DNA from: Pseudomonas sp. SST3
Lineage (GTDB): Bacteria; Pseudomonadota; Gammaproteobacteria; Pseudomonadales; Pseudomonadaceae
Direction of reading: 5' to 3'
Assembly (NCBI RefSeq): GCF_003325755.1
Contig: NZ_QORI02000002.1
Coordinates: 186,001 to 250,000 of the forward strand
DNA: 64,000 bases
In this document: piece by piece, positions 9,867-19,363 of the stretch
How the letters are laid out: the number at the start of each line of letters is the position of its first letter
Numbering within the stretch: position 1 is the stretch's first letter
Position numbers and translations under genes: made by a program
The notes under the pieces: generated by a model
What the model was told of the DNA's origin: nothing
The model's database searches: none
What the model saw: only the letters and a program-made list of their open reading frames with translations

Positions 9867-12419
9867 TCAGTCCCGCTTGCGCCGCCGTTGCATCCACACC
9901 ACCAGACCAAACAACAAAAGCGCCGGCAGCCACATCCATTCCTTGGCCCAGCGATCGGTGGGTGCACGAACCGCAAGGATCTCCTGGTCGAACTGCAAGC
10001 CCAGTTCGGCAGCCTGGCTACCGAAGGTCACGCTGTCGATCAATACCTTGCCGTCTTCTTCGTAAGTCATCAGGCCGAGCTTTTCCAGCTTCTCTTCACC
10101 CGTTTCGCCGTCCGGAATAGCGACCAGCAGGCTGAACTCACGCACATCACCGACCGCATCTTCGCCGCGGATGCGCAGGCGCAGCTGGCTGTCCTCATCG
10201 ACCATTTCCATCGCCTGGACCAGCTGTGACGGAGGAATGTCGCGATAGGGATCGTGCACGATGTCCATCCAGAAGCCGGGACGGAACAGCGTGAAGGCGA
10301 TCAACAACAGCAGGATGTTTTCGTACCAGCGGCTACGCACCAGGAAGTAACCCTGGGTACCCGCCGCGAAAATCAGCATCGCCACTGTCGCGATGATGAA
10401 GATCACGACGCCGTGCCAGAAATTCACGTCGATCAGCAACAGGTCGGTATTGAAGATGAACAGGAAGGGCAGCGCCGCCGTGCGCAGGCTGTAATAGAAC
10501 GCCACCACCCCGGTCTTGATCGGATCGCCCTTGGACACCGCAGCCGCGGCGAACGAGGCCAGGCCAACGGGTGGCGTAACGTCCGCCATGATGCCGAAAT
10601 AGAAGACGAACAGGTGCACGGCAATCAGCGGCACGATCAGTCCGCTCTGCTGCCCCAGCGCCACGACCACGGGTGCCAGCAGGCTCGATACCACGATGTA
10701 GTTGGCAGTGGTTGGCAGACCCATACCGAGGATCAGGCTGAGGAAGGCGGTGAGCAATAACATCAGCATCAGGTTGCCCATCGACAGCAGCTCGACCAGG
10801 TCGGCCAGCACCAGACCGACACCGGTCTGGGACACCGCGCCGACGATGATTCCTGCCGCCGCGGTGGCGATACCGATGCCGATCATGTTGCGCGCGCCAG
10901 CAATCAGGCCTTCGCGCAGGTCGACCAGACCATCCATGAACGTGCCGTGCTGATGGCTACCGTCGCGACGCATCCAGCTGAGCAGCGGCCGCTGGGTCAG
11001 CAGGATAATGATCAGCATCACCGAGCCCCAGAATGCCGACAGGCCAGGCGACAACCGTTCGACCATCAGGCACCACACCAGCACCACGACCGGAAGCAGA
11101 AAATGCAGGCCGGACAACAGCACCGGACGAGTCTGTGGCAGCTTCTCCAGCGGCGCGTCAGGGTCCTCGGGCGGCAGCGGCGGATTGCTCGCAGCGATTT
11201 TCAACAGCCCCAGGTAGACCACCGTCAGCAGGGCGCCAATGACCCAGATCGCCGCGTCACCGAGCGCTGGCTTCAGCCAGCCGAGGCCGTAATAGACGCC
11301 CAGCGAGATACCGGAAATCAGCGCAACGCCAAAGACGAAGCCGATCAACCGCTGCATCCACGGCTTGGCGACATTTGCTCGCGGCAAGGCGGTCAGGCCG
11401 AGTTTGAGCGACTCGAGATGAACGATATAGACCAGCGCAATGTAGGAAATCAGCGCGGGCAGGAAGGCATGCTTGATCACCTCGACATAGGGGATCCCGA
11501 CATACTCGACCATCAGAAAGGCGGCCGCGCCCATGACGGGCGGCATGATCTGGCCGTTGACCGAAGAAGCCACTTCCACGGCACCGGCCTTCTCGGATGA
11601 AAACCCGGTGCGCTTCATCATCGGAATGGTGAATGTGCCGGTGGTGACCACGTTGGCAATCGAGGACCCGGAAATCAGGCCGGTCATGCCTGAGGCTACG
11701 ACCGCGGCCTTCGCCGGACCACCACGGAAATGCCCGAGCATGCTGAAGGCCAGCTGGATGAAATAGTGACCCGCACCAGCGCGTTCGAGCAGTGCACCGA
11801 ACAGCACGAAGAGGAACACGAAACTGGTGGAAACGCCGAGCGCGATACCGAACACGCCTTCGGTGGTGATCCACTGGTGGTTGGCCAGGGCGGTGAAGCT
11901 GACGCCACGGTGTGCCAGTAGACCTGGCATGTACGGCCCGGCCAGGCTGTAGCCGAGAAAAATCAGCGCGATGATTGCCAGTGCCGGGCCCAGCGCGCGG
12001 CGGGTGGCCTCGAGCAGCAGGGGGATGCCGATACAGGCGGTAACCAGATCCATGGTGGTGAGATTGCCGGGGCGCTGTGCCAGTTGCTCATAGGCAACGA
12101 AGAGGTATCCGGCACTCGCGGCGGCAATCAGCGCAAGCGCGATATCGATCAATGGCACGCGATCTCGCGGCGACCGTTTGAAAGCGGGGTAGGCCAGAAA
12201 AGCCAGGAGCAGCGCAAAGGCCAGATGAATCGCCCGGGCTTCGGTGTTGTTGAAAACGCCGACGCGCAGCATGAACGGCAGCGGCGAAGCGATCCACAGC
12301 TGAAACAGCGACCAGAGCAGCGCAAGGCCCGCGATCAGTTTCGCCATGGCGCCTTCGGGCAGCCGCGCACCGACGTCCTTGGCGATCAGCTCTTCGGTGG
12401 AGAGTTGTTTGTCTTGCAT
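9867..12419 (-). CDS. TRAP transporter fused permease (4TM + 12TM), TAXI type
   Basis: This is an 850-aa inner-membrane protein joining the small (DctQ-like) and large (DctM-like) TRAP permease subunits in one chain, as is usual for TAXI-type systems that import organic solutes with an ion gradient. The N-terminal part has several hydrophobic helices (LIAGLALLWSLFQLWIASP, AIHLAFALLLAFLAYPAF). The large-subunit core shows SGMTGLISGSSIANVVTTG, GQIMPPVMGAAAFLMVEY and MADVTPPVGLASFAAAAVSK. The last 150 residues after the final helix match the soluble C-terminal extension often seen in this subfamily (DUF3394-like), ending in a hydrophobic segment and a basic tail. It lies downstream of its binding-protein gene (12543-13508). 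The substrate cannot be told from sequence. Confidence 0.93.
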   Translation of the reverse strand: MQDKQLSTEELIAKDVGARLPEGAMAKLIAGLALLWSLFQLWIASPLPFMLRVGVFNNTEARAIHLAFALLLAFLAYPAFKRSPRDRVPLIDIALALIAAASAGYLFVAYEQLAQRPGNLTTMDLVTACIGIPLLLEATRRALGPALAIIALIFLGYSLAGPYMPGLLAHRGVSFTALANHQWITTEGVFGIALGVSTSFVFLFVLFGALLERAGAGHYFIQLAFSMLGHFRGGPAKAAVVASGMTGLISGSSIANVVTTGTFTIPMMKRTGFSSEKAGAVEVASSVNGQIMPPVMGAAAFLMVEYVGIPYVEVIKHAFLPALISYIALVYIVHLESLKLGLTALPRANVAKPWMQRLIGFVFGVALISGISLGVYYGLGWLKPALGDAAIWVIGALLTVVYLGLLKIAASNPPLPPEDPDAPLEKLPQTRPVLLSGLHFLLPVVVLVWCLMVERLSPGLSAFWGSVMLIIILLTQRPLLSWMRRDGSHQHGTFMDGLVDLREGLIAGARNMIGIGIATAAAGIIVGAVSQTGVGLVLADLVELLSMGNLMLMLLLTAFLSLILGMGLPTTANYIVVSSLLAPVVVALGQQSGLIVPLIAVHLFVFYFGIMADVTPPVGLASFAAAAVSKGDPIKTGVVAFYYSLRTAALPFLFIFNTDLLLIDVNFWHGVVIFIIATVAMLIFAAGTQGYFLVRSRWYENILLLLIAFTLFRPGFWMDIVHDPYRDIPPSQLVQAMEMVDEDSQLRLRIRGEDAVGDVREFSLLVAIPDGETGEEKLEKLGLMTYEEDGKVLIDSVTFGSQAAELGLQFDQEILAVRAPTDRWAKEWMWLPALLLFGLVVWMQRRRKRD

Positions 12420-12455
12420 GAATGAGGCCTGTTATTTCAGGTAACGGAAAACCGC

Positions 12456-12486
12456 GAAAACCCGCGGCCCAGGCACACGGGTTTTC
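12456..12486. promoter_or_regulatory. Intercistronic stem-loop between TRAP binding protein and permease
   Basis: GAAAACCCG (12456-12464) and CGGGTTTTC (12478-12486) form a perfect 9-bp stem with a 13-nt loop in the 123-bp gap between the two genes. There is no T-run after it on the minus strand, so it more likely protects the 3' end of the binding-protein mRNA or partially attenuates the permease. Confidence 0.6.
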
Positions 12487-12542
12487 AGGCAAAAGCCGCG
12501 AACGGTAGACCCGCCGCAACGGCGCAGCAGGTCTGTCAGCCG

Positions 12543-13508
12543 TTACATCCAGCCACGTTCCTTGTAGTAGCGCTCGGCACCTTCATGCAGCGGAGCGGAC
12601 AGGCCGACCTTGATCATGTCTTCCGGCTTGAGATCCTTGAATGCCGGGTGCAGACGCTGGAAGCGCTCGATGTTCTCGAACACCGACTTGACCAGCTTGT
12701 AGACCACATCCGCGTCGACCTTGGAGGTGGTCGAAAGGACCGCCTTGCCACCGATCGACTGGGTCGCAGTGTCGTTACCCTTGTACATGCCGCCCGGAAT
12801 TTCGGCCTTGGTGTAGTAGGACTTCTCGGACAGCAGCTTGTCGATTTCCGGGCCAGTGATCGGCACCAGAACGGCATCGACAGTGGTAGTCGCTTCCTGG
12901 ATCGCGCCGTTGGGGTGACCGACGAAATAGGTCATGGCATCGATGTTGTTGTCGCCCAGAGCGCTGGCCTGCTCGGCCGGCTTGAGTTCGGCGGCCAGGC
13001 TGAAGGCTGACTTGTCCCAGCCCTTCTCATTCATGATTTCTTCGAGGGTGTCGCGCTGACCGGAACCCGGGTTGCCGATGTTGACGCGCTTGCCCTTGAG
13101 ATCATCCAGACCCTTGATGTTGGCGTCACGACGCGCCAGCACGGTGAAGACTTCGCTCTGCAGCGAGAAGACCGCACGGATGTCATCCATCGCGCCTTCG
13201 TTCTTGAACGGCTCCAGACCTTCCATCGCCTTGTACTGATGGTCCGACTGCATGATGCCGAAATTGAATTCACCGCTGCGCAGGCCGTTGACGTTAGCCA
13301 CACCACCGCCACTGGCAGGTGCGTTGCACTTGAGGTCTTCGGCGTTACGGTTGACGAAGCGGCAGATCGACTGACCGGCGACGTAGTAGACGCCCGTCTG
13401 GCCACCGGTACCGATGGTCACGAATTGTTCTTGCGCCTGAGCCACACCGCTCAGACCGGTCCCCGCCAACGCGGCGGAAAATATCCATGCCAAGGATTTG
13501 CCTTTCAT
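12543..13508 (-). CDS. TRAP transporter solute-binding subunit, TAXI family
   Basis: This is a periplasmic binding protein for the fused permease downstream. The start at 13508 (MKGKSLAWIFSAALAG) has AAGGAGTG six bases upstream and opens a standard signal peptide ending near AQAQEQ; an upstream in-frame codon at 13562 is rejected. The mature protein begins QFVTIGTGGQTGVYYVAG, the hallmark of TAXI proteins, followed by CRFVNRNAEDLKCNAPASGG and GKRVNIGNPGSGQRDTLEEI. The length of 321 aa is typical. The order binding protein, stem-loop, permease suggests excess binding protein. The ligand is unknown; glutamate or other dicarboxylates are possible but unsupported. Confidence 0.92.
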   Translation of the reverse strand: MKGKSLAWIFSAALAGTGLSGVAQAQEQFVTIGTGGQTGVYYVAGQSICRFVNRNAEDLKCNAPASGGGVANVNGLRSGEFNFGIMQSDHQYKAMEGLEPFKNEGAMDDIRAVFSLQSEVFTVLARRDANIKGLDDLKGKRVNIGNPGSGQRDTLEEIMNEKGWDKSAFSLAAELKPAEQASALGDNNIDAMTYFVGHPNGAIQEATTTVDAVLVPITGPEIDKLLSEKSYYTKAEIPGGMYKGNDTATQSIGGKAVLSTTSKVDADVVYKLVKSVFENIERFQRLHPAFKDLKPEDMIKVGLSAPLHEGAERYYKERGWM

Positions 13509-13920
13509 GGATTCACTCCTTATTGGTTTGTTTTGGATTGTCTCGCGCTGCCTCGTGAGCATCGGCGAGAAGGTGGGAGTCTAGCAGGCCATCGGATTTC
13601 GCGAGAACGCCATCTCAGACATGTGCGAAAAGAATCTTCCGGCAGCCGGCACCGGAGCATCTGACTCATCGCCCCCTTGCATGTTCCGGCATGGACTCGC
13701 GCCCCGCCACGCCCCGCCACGCCTATCGTTGCAGCCTTTCGCCGTTAGGCCAGCATGGCAGTCGAACGCTACTGCCATCCACCGACTGACAGCTCGTCTG
13801 ATATCGTCCTTTTTGCTGGCATCGGGCCATTATTGGTCGTATTGTTTTTGACGCCAGATTCATGACCTCCTTCAGACCCGGCTTGATCTCACGCCGGCGT
13901 CAGCCATAGGGCTCTAGCGA
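13509..13920. promoter_or_regulatory. Divergent intergenic region, TRAP operon / diguanylate cyclase
   Basis: This is a 412-bp non-coding stretch between two divergent genes. It holds a 10-bp direct repeat (GCCCCGCCAC twice, 13701-13720) and an AT-richer segment at about 13800-13860 that is the likely promoter zone of the cyclase gene. I searched for sigma54 -24/-12 pairs, common for TRAP operons, and found none with correct spacing. No small gene is evident. Confidence 0.4.
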
Positions 13921-15819
13921 ATGCGTCATTCCTTGCCGGTCTTTGCCCTTTTCGTTCTGCTTGCTGGTATCTGCGGATTGGCTGCGGCTGACGTGAAGCC
14001 GACGCTCACCGCCCAGAACATCCGCGACCTGCAAACCGGCGCCATCGAGTATGTGCCTGGACACAGCGAGGCGAGCTTCGAAGCCGCTCACGCTGCAGCC
14101 TGGGCGTGGCAACCACTGGAAAGACCCAACCTGCAGAAGCAAACGCAGGGTGCCTGGCTGCGTTTCACGCTGCGCAATGCGACTGCCCCAGCCGGCGTCT
14201 GGCATCTCAGTCTGAAATGGCCCGTGCTGGATGAAGTACGCGTGCGCTTGTTCTATCCGGCTCGCAACCAGTGGGGCCCACCGATGCGCGCCGGGGATAC
14301 CGTCCCCATGCGCGAGCGGCCTCGGGCGGACCATAATCTGGTGTACCCGCTGGAACTGCGCGCTGAAGAAACGGCTGTGGTCTACATGCACGTGCAGTCA
14401 CGTGAACTGCTCGCCCTGCCCCTGACGATCGCAGACGAGACGGGCTTCATCGCCACGAAAATTGCCGACGTAGCGATGATCAGCCTGTTCTTCGGCGGCA
14501 TGCTGGTCATTCTGCTCTACAACTTCAGCCTGTTTCTGTTCACCCGCGACAGCAGCTATCTGCTGTATGTCATCTATCTTCTCAGCGCGCTGTTCTATGT
14601 GCTGGCTATCACCGGCTTCGGCCAGCTGTTCCTGTGGCCGGATATGCCGGGGTTCTCCTATCGGTTCTACGGCCTGTCGGCGGCGCTGTGCTTCCTGACC
14701 CCGCTGATCTTCGCCAGTCGCTTCCTTGGCATCAGGCGCTACGGCGGCTGGGTCTGGCAGGTGACACTGGCACTCATGTGCTACTGGGGCGTGGTGGTGC
14801 TGATGATAGTGTTCGTGCCAACGCTAACGCGCTATCTGGCGATCGAGGCGATGGCGCTGGTCCACTGCGGGCTGACGATGGCCGTGACCATTACATTGTG
14901 GGTCCGTGGTAATCCCTCGGCCCGCCTGTTCACCATCGCCTGGTCGACCCTGCTGTTCTTCACGATTGCCCACCTGCTGGCCTTGGAAGGGCTGTTGCCG
15001 CTCAATGCCTGGACCCTCAACGGCCAGCTGGTCGGCATGTTCAGCGAGTTCGTTCTGCTGGCGATGGCGCTGGCCGAGCGCATCAACCATGAGCGCGAGT
15101 CTCGCATCCAGGCGCAGAACAATGCGCTGCGAACCTCCGAAGCGCTGGCCCAGGAGCGTGAATCGCACCTGCGCTCCCAGCAGCAGGCGCTGGACGTCCA
15201 GAAGCGCGCCAACGAAATGCTGGAAGCACGAGTCCATGAACGGACCAAAGCGCTGGAGGAAGCCAAGCGCGGCCTGGAACAGGTCAACGAACAACTGACC
15301 CGCATGAGCATCACCGACGCCCTGACGCAGCTGTCCAACCGGGGTCACTTCGATCTGATGATCGACGAAGAGATTCGCCGCGCGCAGCGCATCGAGAAAC
15401 CCCTTTCGGTGCTGTTGCTTGATATCGACCATTTCAAACAGGTCAATGACACCTACGGGCACGCCTTTGGCGATGAGTGTCTGCGGCTTGTCGCCGCCAC
15501 GCTCAAGCAGCACGGCCAGCGTGCCGGCGATGTAGTGGCGCGCTACGGCGGCGAGGAATTCGTCATGGCGCTGCCGGGCATCGACAGCCACCAGGCCGAT
15601 GAGCAGGCCGAACGAATCCGCGCGGCCGTCGCCAAACTGCACCCAGCCTGCGGTGATACTCACCTGGCTCTGTCTGTCAGCATTGGCGTGGCGACGCTCC
15701 AGCCCCCCATGGCCCGCTCTGCAGCGCAACTGCTCGCTGCCGCCGATGCCGCGCTTTACCGGGCCAAGCGCAATGGCCGCAATCAGGTGGCCGTCAGCGA
15801 GACGAGCGCGGTGACCTGA
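13921..15819 (+). CDS. 7TMR-DISM membrane diguanylate cyclase (GGDEF)
   Basis: This is a 632-aa membrane sensor predicted to make cyclic di-GMP. A signal peptide (MRHSLPVFALFVLLAGICGLAAA) precedes a periplasmic 7TMR-DISMED2-like domain (about 30-175: WLRFTLRNAT, WHLSLKWPVLDEVRVR). About seven transmembrane helices follow (180-390), then a coiled coil (RINHERESRIQAQNNALRTS onward) and a C-terminal GGDEF domain from about 460. The active-site motif is GGEEF (in ARYGGEEFVMALPG), and an inhibitory I-site RAGD lies five residues before it, so activity and product inhibition are both expected. It has no EAL domain. It ends one base before the converging tctE gene. The extracellular ligand is unknown; carbohydrate-like ligands are typical for the domain family. 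Confidence 0.92.
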   Translation: MRHSLPVFALFVLLAGICGLAAADVKPTLTAQNIRDLQTGAIEYVPGHSEASFEAAHAAAWAWQPLERPNLQKQTQGAWLRFTLRNATAPAGVWHLSLKWPVLDEVRVRLFYPARNQWGPPMRAGDTVPMRERPRADHNLVYPLELRAEETAVVYMHVQSRELLALPLTIADETGFIATKIADVAMISLFFGGMLVILLYNFSLFLFTRDSSYLLYVIYLLSALFYVLAITGFGQLFLWPDMPGFSYRFYGLSAALCFLTPLIFASRFLGIRRYGGWVWQVTLALMCYWGVVVLMIVFVPTLTRYLAIEAMALVHCGLTMAVTITLWVRGNPSARLFTIAWSTLLFFTIAHLLALEGLLPLNAWTLNGQLVGMFSEFVLLAMALAERINHERESRIQAQNNALRTSEALAQERESHLRSQQQALDVQKRANEMLEARVHERTKALEEAKRGLEQVNEQLTRMSITDALTQLSNRGHFDLMIDEEIRRAQRIEKPLSVLLLDIDHFKQVNDTYGHAFGDECLRLVAATLKQHGQRAGDVVARYGGEEFVMALPGIDSHQADEQAERIRAAVAKLHPACGDTHLALSVSIGVATLQPPMARSAAQLLAAADAALYRAKRNGRNQVAVSETSAVT

Positions 15820-15820
15820 G

Positions 15821-17227
15821 TCAGCCGATCTGCGGTGGAAAGCGCAGCCTGACCAGCAATCCACCCAAAGCCCCCTGGCCCAGTTCGATGGTGGCGCGGT
15901 GGGCGCGGCTGATCTCACCGACGATGGCCAGCCCGAGGCCGGCACCTTGTCCCTGTTGCTGCAGCCGATAGAAGCGCGCGAAAACCTTCTCGCGCTCTTC
16001 CGGGGCGATTCCCGGCCCATCATCCTCGACCTCCAGCACACCCTCATCCCGCACGCGCAGCACCACGTTGCCGCCGCTCGGCGTATGCGCCAGGGCGTTG
16101 TCCAGCAGGTTGCTCAGCAACTCACTGAGCAGCGTCGGCTCACCCTGAATCCACACCGGGCGATCCGCCTCCAGGGCGATCGCAACGCCACGTTTGTGCG
16201 CCAGCGCGGCCATCGCCAGCCCCAGTTCGCGGGCCAGCTGGCTAAGATCGAGTTGCTGTGCGCCGCCCTCGGCAATCGCCTGCGCGCCACTTTCGATGCG
16301 CGCCAGTGAGAGCAACTGGTTGGCCAGATGAATGACCCGGTCCGTGTGCGCCCCGGCTTCTTCCAGCGTCTCCTGCCAGCGCTGCGGCTGCTGCTCACGA
16401 AGACCCAGCTCGATCCGCGCCTTGAGCGCGGCCAGCGGCGTGCGTAGCTCATGGGCGGCATCAGCGATGAACTGCGCCTGGCGTTCGAACTGTCCGCGCA
16501 GCCGCTCGGTGAAGTGATTGAGCGCCGCCACCAGAGGCTTGAGCTCGCGCTGCACGGTGACCAGCGGCAGCGGCCGCAAATCGTCCGGCTGGCGCAACTC
16601 GACTGCCTCGCTGAGCTTGCCCAGCGGGCGCAGGGCAGCACTTACGGCCAGCCAGACGAGCAGCAACGCGGTAACCGCCAGCGCACCGACGCGCCACAGG
16701 GTGTCAGTCAACAGGCTGCGCGCCATGCGCTCGCGCGCGCCGAGGGTTTCAGCGACGCGGATCTCAGCGATGCCGTTGAGCTCCGGTTCGCTGACTGGCT
16801 GTAGCAGGCTGACCAGCCGCACGCCCTCACCCTTGAACTCGCCATCGTAGAAGCGCGCCAGGGCCGGATAGTCATCGGTGCGGCGGATGTTCTCGCCCGG
16901 GGCCGGCAGCTCTTCGTAGCCGCTGACCAGGCGTCCCTGCGTATCCAGCACCTGATAATAGATGCGCCCGGCGCTGTCATAGGCAAAGGTATCGAGGGCG
17001 ATATAGGGCACATTGGCGCGCAGCTTACCGTCGCTGGCCACCAACCCCTCGGCGATGGCGCGCGCCGAGGCCAGCAGGGTACGATCGTAAGCGGAATCGG
17101 CCGCCGCACGACCGTTCCAGTAGGCGCTCCAGCCACTGAACACCAGCAATACGGTCAGCAGCACCGCTAGCCGGCGCAACAGGCCGGCACGCAAACTTCC
17201 AACGCGCGCTGGCGACGCGTCAGGCAC
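15821..17227 (-). CDS. tctE: TctE-type sensor histidine kinase
   Basis: This is an inner-membrane sensor kinase of 468 aa that should phosphorylate the adjacent TctD. It starts at GTG 17227, overlapping the tctD stop by eight bases. It has an N-terminal helix (LAVLLTVLLVFSGWSAYWNG), a periplasmic sensor of about 135 residues, a second helix (VGALAVTALLLVWLAVSAAL) and a HAMP-like linker. The HisKA box is DAAHELRTPLAALKARIEL, and the ATPase boxes are NLLDNALAHTPSGG, DDGPGIAPEEREKVFARFY and GAGLGLAIVGEISRAH. The pairing with tctD and the divergent tct transport genes argues for tricarboxylate sensing. The assignment rests on context plus family; the kinase class alone would not give the ligand. 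Confidence 0.88.
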   Translation of the reverse strand: MPDASPARVGSLRAGLLRRLAVLLTVLLVFSGWSAYWNGRAAADSAYDRTLLASARAIAEGLVASDGKLRANVPYIALDTFAYDSAGRIYYQVLDTQGRLVSGYEELPAPGENIRRTDDYPALARFYDGEFKGEGVRLVSLLQPVSEPELNGIAEIRVAETLGARERMARSLLTDTLWRVGALAVTALLLVWLAVSAALRPLGKLSEAVELRQPDDLRPLPLVTVQRELKPLVAALNHFTERLRGQFERQAQFIADAAHELRTPLAALKARIELGLREQQPQRWQETLEEAGAHTDRVIHLANQLLSLARIESGAQAIAEGGAQQLDLSQLARELGLAMAALAHKRGVAIALEADRPVWIQGEPTLLSELLSNLLDNALAHTPSGGNVVLRVRDEGVLEVEDDGPGIAPEEREKVFARFYRLQQQGQGAGLGLAIVGEISRAHRATIELGQGALGGLLVRLRFPPQIG

Positions 17228-17891
17228 TTACCGCCTCCAGCAGATAGCCCAGGCCGCGGAAGGTGACGATGCGCACGGCATTGCCTTCGAGTTTCTTGCG
17301 CAAGCGATGGATATAAATCTCGATGGCATCGGCGCTGGCATCTTCATCGAGGCCGAACACCTGCGCGGCCAACTGATCCTTGCTCATGACCCGCCCGGGT
17401 CGGGCGATCAGCGCCTCGAGCACCGCCTGCTCTCGAGACGTCAGGCTCAGCGGCTGCCCATCGAGGCTGAAGCGGCGGGCGTCCAGGTCGTAGATCAGCG
17501 CCCCGCAACTCTGCTGCCGCTCACCGCCGGCCACGCTGCGCCGCAGCAACGCCTTGACCCGTGCTTCGAGCTCGGACAGCTCGAACGGCTTTGCCAGATA
17601 ATCATCCGCGCCGAGATTAAGCCCATGCACGCGATCGGTCACCTCGCCGCGCGCGGTGAGCATCAGCACCGGCAAGGTCTTGCCGCGTTCACGCAGCCGC
17701 GCCAGCACCTGAAAGCCGTCGAGCCGTGGCAGCCCGACGTCAAGGATCGCCAGCGCGTAATCCTCGGTAGCCAATGCCAGATCGGCCGCCACCCCATCAT
17801 CCAGCAGATCCAGCGTCCAGCCTGCCGCGCGCAGCGCCTGCGCCACGCTTTCAGCGAGCTGGGGATGATCCTCGACCAGAAGAATCCGCAT
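17220..17891 (-). CDS. tctD: TctD-type response regulator (OmpR family)
   Basis: This is a 223-aa DNA-binding response regulator. The start at 17891 gives MRILLVEDHPQLAESVA; the frame is open to 17948, but that extension is not receiver-like. The receiver domain has acidic E7-D8, phospho-acceptor Asp51 (LAILDVGLPRLDGF) and Lys100 (YLAKPFELSELEARV). The C-terminal winged helix is OmpR-type (LSLTSREQAVLEALIARPGR, AIEIYIHRLRKKLEGN). It is translationally coupled to tctE and divergent from the porin-tctCBA operon that it presumably activates when tricarboxylates are present. The palindromes at 17954-17988 are candidate binding sites. Confidence 0.9.
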   Translation of the reverse strand: MRILLVEDHPQLAESVAQALRAAGWTLDLLDDGVAADLALATEDYALAILDVGLPRLDGFQVLARLRERGKTLPVLMLTARGEVTDRVHGLNLGADDYLAKPFELSELEARVKALLRRSVAGGERQQSCGALIYDLDARRFSLDGQPLSLTSREQAVLEALIARPGRVMSKDQLAAQVFGLDEDASADAIEIYIHRLRKKLEGNAVRIVTFRGLGYLLEAVSA

Positions 17892-18069
17892 TGCCTGTCC
17901 TCTGCCACCACGGAACGAGCCGCCAGTGTAGCGATAAAGGCGCGCCACACGCTGCTTTCACCGGTGAAAGCCTGGCGAAAGTTTCGCCGCCTAGGATCGC
18001 ATTCAGGTGGCTCGATCCACCGACAGCGGCCGAGCGCCGTCACAACAAAAACAACAGTGGAGATACCGG
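17892..18069. promoter_or_regulatory. tct divergent control region with two adjacent palindromes (candidate TctD operator)
   Basis: Between tctD and the porin gene lie an 18-bp perfect palindrome, GCTTTCACCGGTGAAAGC (17954-17971), and a 15-bp one, GGCGAAAGTTTCGCC (17974-17988). They share the half-site GTGAAAG/GCGAAAG, which recurs as a direct repeat 11 bp apart (17964-17970, 17975-17981). That spacing is typical of tandem sites for OmpR-family regulators. This is the only strong symmetry in the region. I see no perfect -35/-10, as expected for an activated promoter. The operator role is inference. Confidence 0.6.
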
Positions 18070-19332
18070 ATGCTGACTGCCGTCAGAAGCAAACCCGCAC
18101 ACGTTCCTCTTGCCCTCGCCATCGCAGCCGCCTCGCTGGCGCCCTTGGCTCAGGCCGATTTCATCGAAGACAGCAGCGCGACCCTGCAAACCCAGAACAT
18201 TTATCTCAATCGCGATTTCCGCGAAGGCACTGGCCAGTCCAAACGCGAAGAATGGTCGCAGGGCTTTCTGCTCAATATCGAATCAGGTTTCACCGAAGGC
18301 ACGGTCGGCTTTGGCCTGGATGCGATGGGCATGCTTGGTATCAAGCTCGACTCAGGCGGCGGCCGCACCGGCACCGACCTGCTCCCGGTACGCGACGATG
18401 GCAGCACGCCAGATGAGTTCAGCCGGCTCGGGTTGACGGCGAAGGCGAAGTTTTCCGAGACAGAACTGCGCTACGGCAGCCATATTCCGGAAACCCCGGT
18501 GGTGAAAGCCAGTGACAGCCGCACCCTGCCCCAGGTGTTCGAAGGCGCGATGCTGGTGTCCCAGGACCTGACCGGTCTGACCCTGACCGGCGGCCGCCTG
18601 GACAAGGTCATCGACCGTGCCTCGACCAACTCCCAGGACCTGCAGCTGAACAACAAGAACGGCCGCTTCGCCAGCGCTGCCGAGGCCGACCACCTGTCAT
18701 TCGTCGGCGCGAAGTACGATTTCAGCGACCGCTTTACCGGAACCTACTACGCCGCCGAACTCGACGACATCTATCGCCAGCACTTCTTCAACCTTCAGGC
18801 GGTGCAGCCGCTGGGCGAAGACTCGGCGCTGACTGCCGACCTGCGCCTGATGGTCAGCGATGACACCGGCGCGGCGAATGCCGGCAAGATCGACAACCAG
18901 GCCTGGAATGGCATGCTGGGTTACAGCCTCGGCGGCCACAAGCTCAGCCTGGCCTATCAGCAAATGAACGGCGATACCGGCTATGCCTACATCGACGGTG
19001 GCGACCCCTACCTGGTCAACTTCGTCCAGATCAATGACTTCGCCAACGCCGACGAGCGCTCCTGGCAGGCCCGTTACGACTATAACTTCGCGTCCATCGG
19101 GGTACCCGGACTGACCTTCCTGACCCGTTACATTTCCGGCGACAACGCCGAATACAACGGCGGCAGCAATGGCAGCGAATGGGAGCGCGACATCGAGCTC
19201 AAGTACGTCGTGCAGACCGGCCCGCTGAAGAACGTCGCCGTGCGCATGCGCAACGCCATGTTCCGTTCCGATTTTGCCCGTGACGCCGATGAAAACCGCT
19301 TGATCGTCAGCTACAGCCTGCCGATCTGGTAA
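18070..19332 (+). CDS. opdH: OprD-family outer-membrane porin (OpdH-like, tricarboxylate uptake)
   Basis: This is a 420-aa outer-membrane channel. The ATG at 18070 has GGAGA 5 bases upstream and is followed by a signal peptide (VPLALAIAAASLAPLAQA, then DFIEDS). The mature start DFIEDSSATLQTQNIYLNRDF and the following WSQGFLLNIESGFTEGTVGFG are typical OprD features, as are GLTLTGGRLDKVIDR and the C-terminal LIVSYSLPIW ending in an aromatic residue. It heads the tctCBA genes and faces tctD, matching the OpdH locus of P. aeruginosa, where the porin takes up cis-aconitate and other tricarboxylates. Substrate assignment is by context. Confidence 0.88.
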   Translation: MLTAVRSKPAHVPLALAIAAASLAPLAQADFIEDSSATLQTQNIYLNRDFREGTGQSKREEWSQGFLLNIESGFTEGTVGFGLDAMGMLGIKLDSGGGRTGTDLLPVRDDGSTPDEFSRLGLTAKAKFSETELRYGSHIPETPVVKASDSRTLPQVFEGAMLVSQDLTGLTLTGGRLDKVIDRASTNSQDLQLNNKNGRFASAAEADHLSFVGAKYDFSDRFTGTYYAAELDDIYRQHFFNLQAVQPLGEDSALTADLRLMVSDDTGAANAGKIDNQAWNGMLGYSLGGHKLSLAYQQMNGDTGYAYIDGGDPYLVNFVQINDFANADERSWQARYDYNFASIGVPGLTFLTRYISGDNAEYNGGSNGSEWERDIELKYVVQTGPLKNVAVRMRNAMFRSDFARDADENRLIVSYSLPIW

Positions 19333-19363
19333 GCCGCCGATAACAAGAACCCAGGAGAACACC

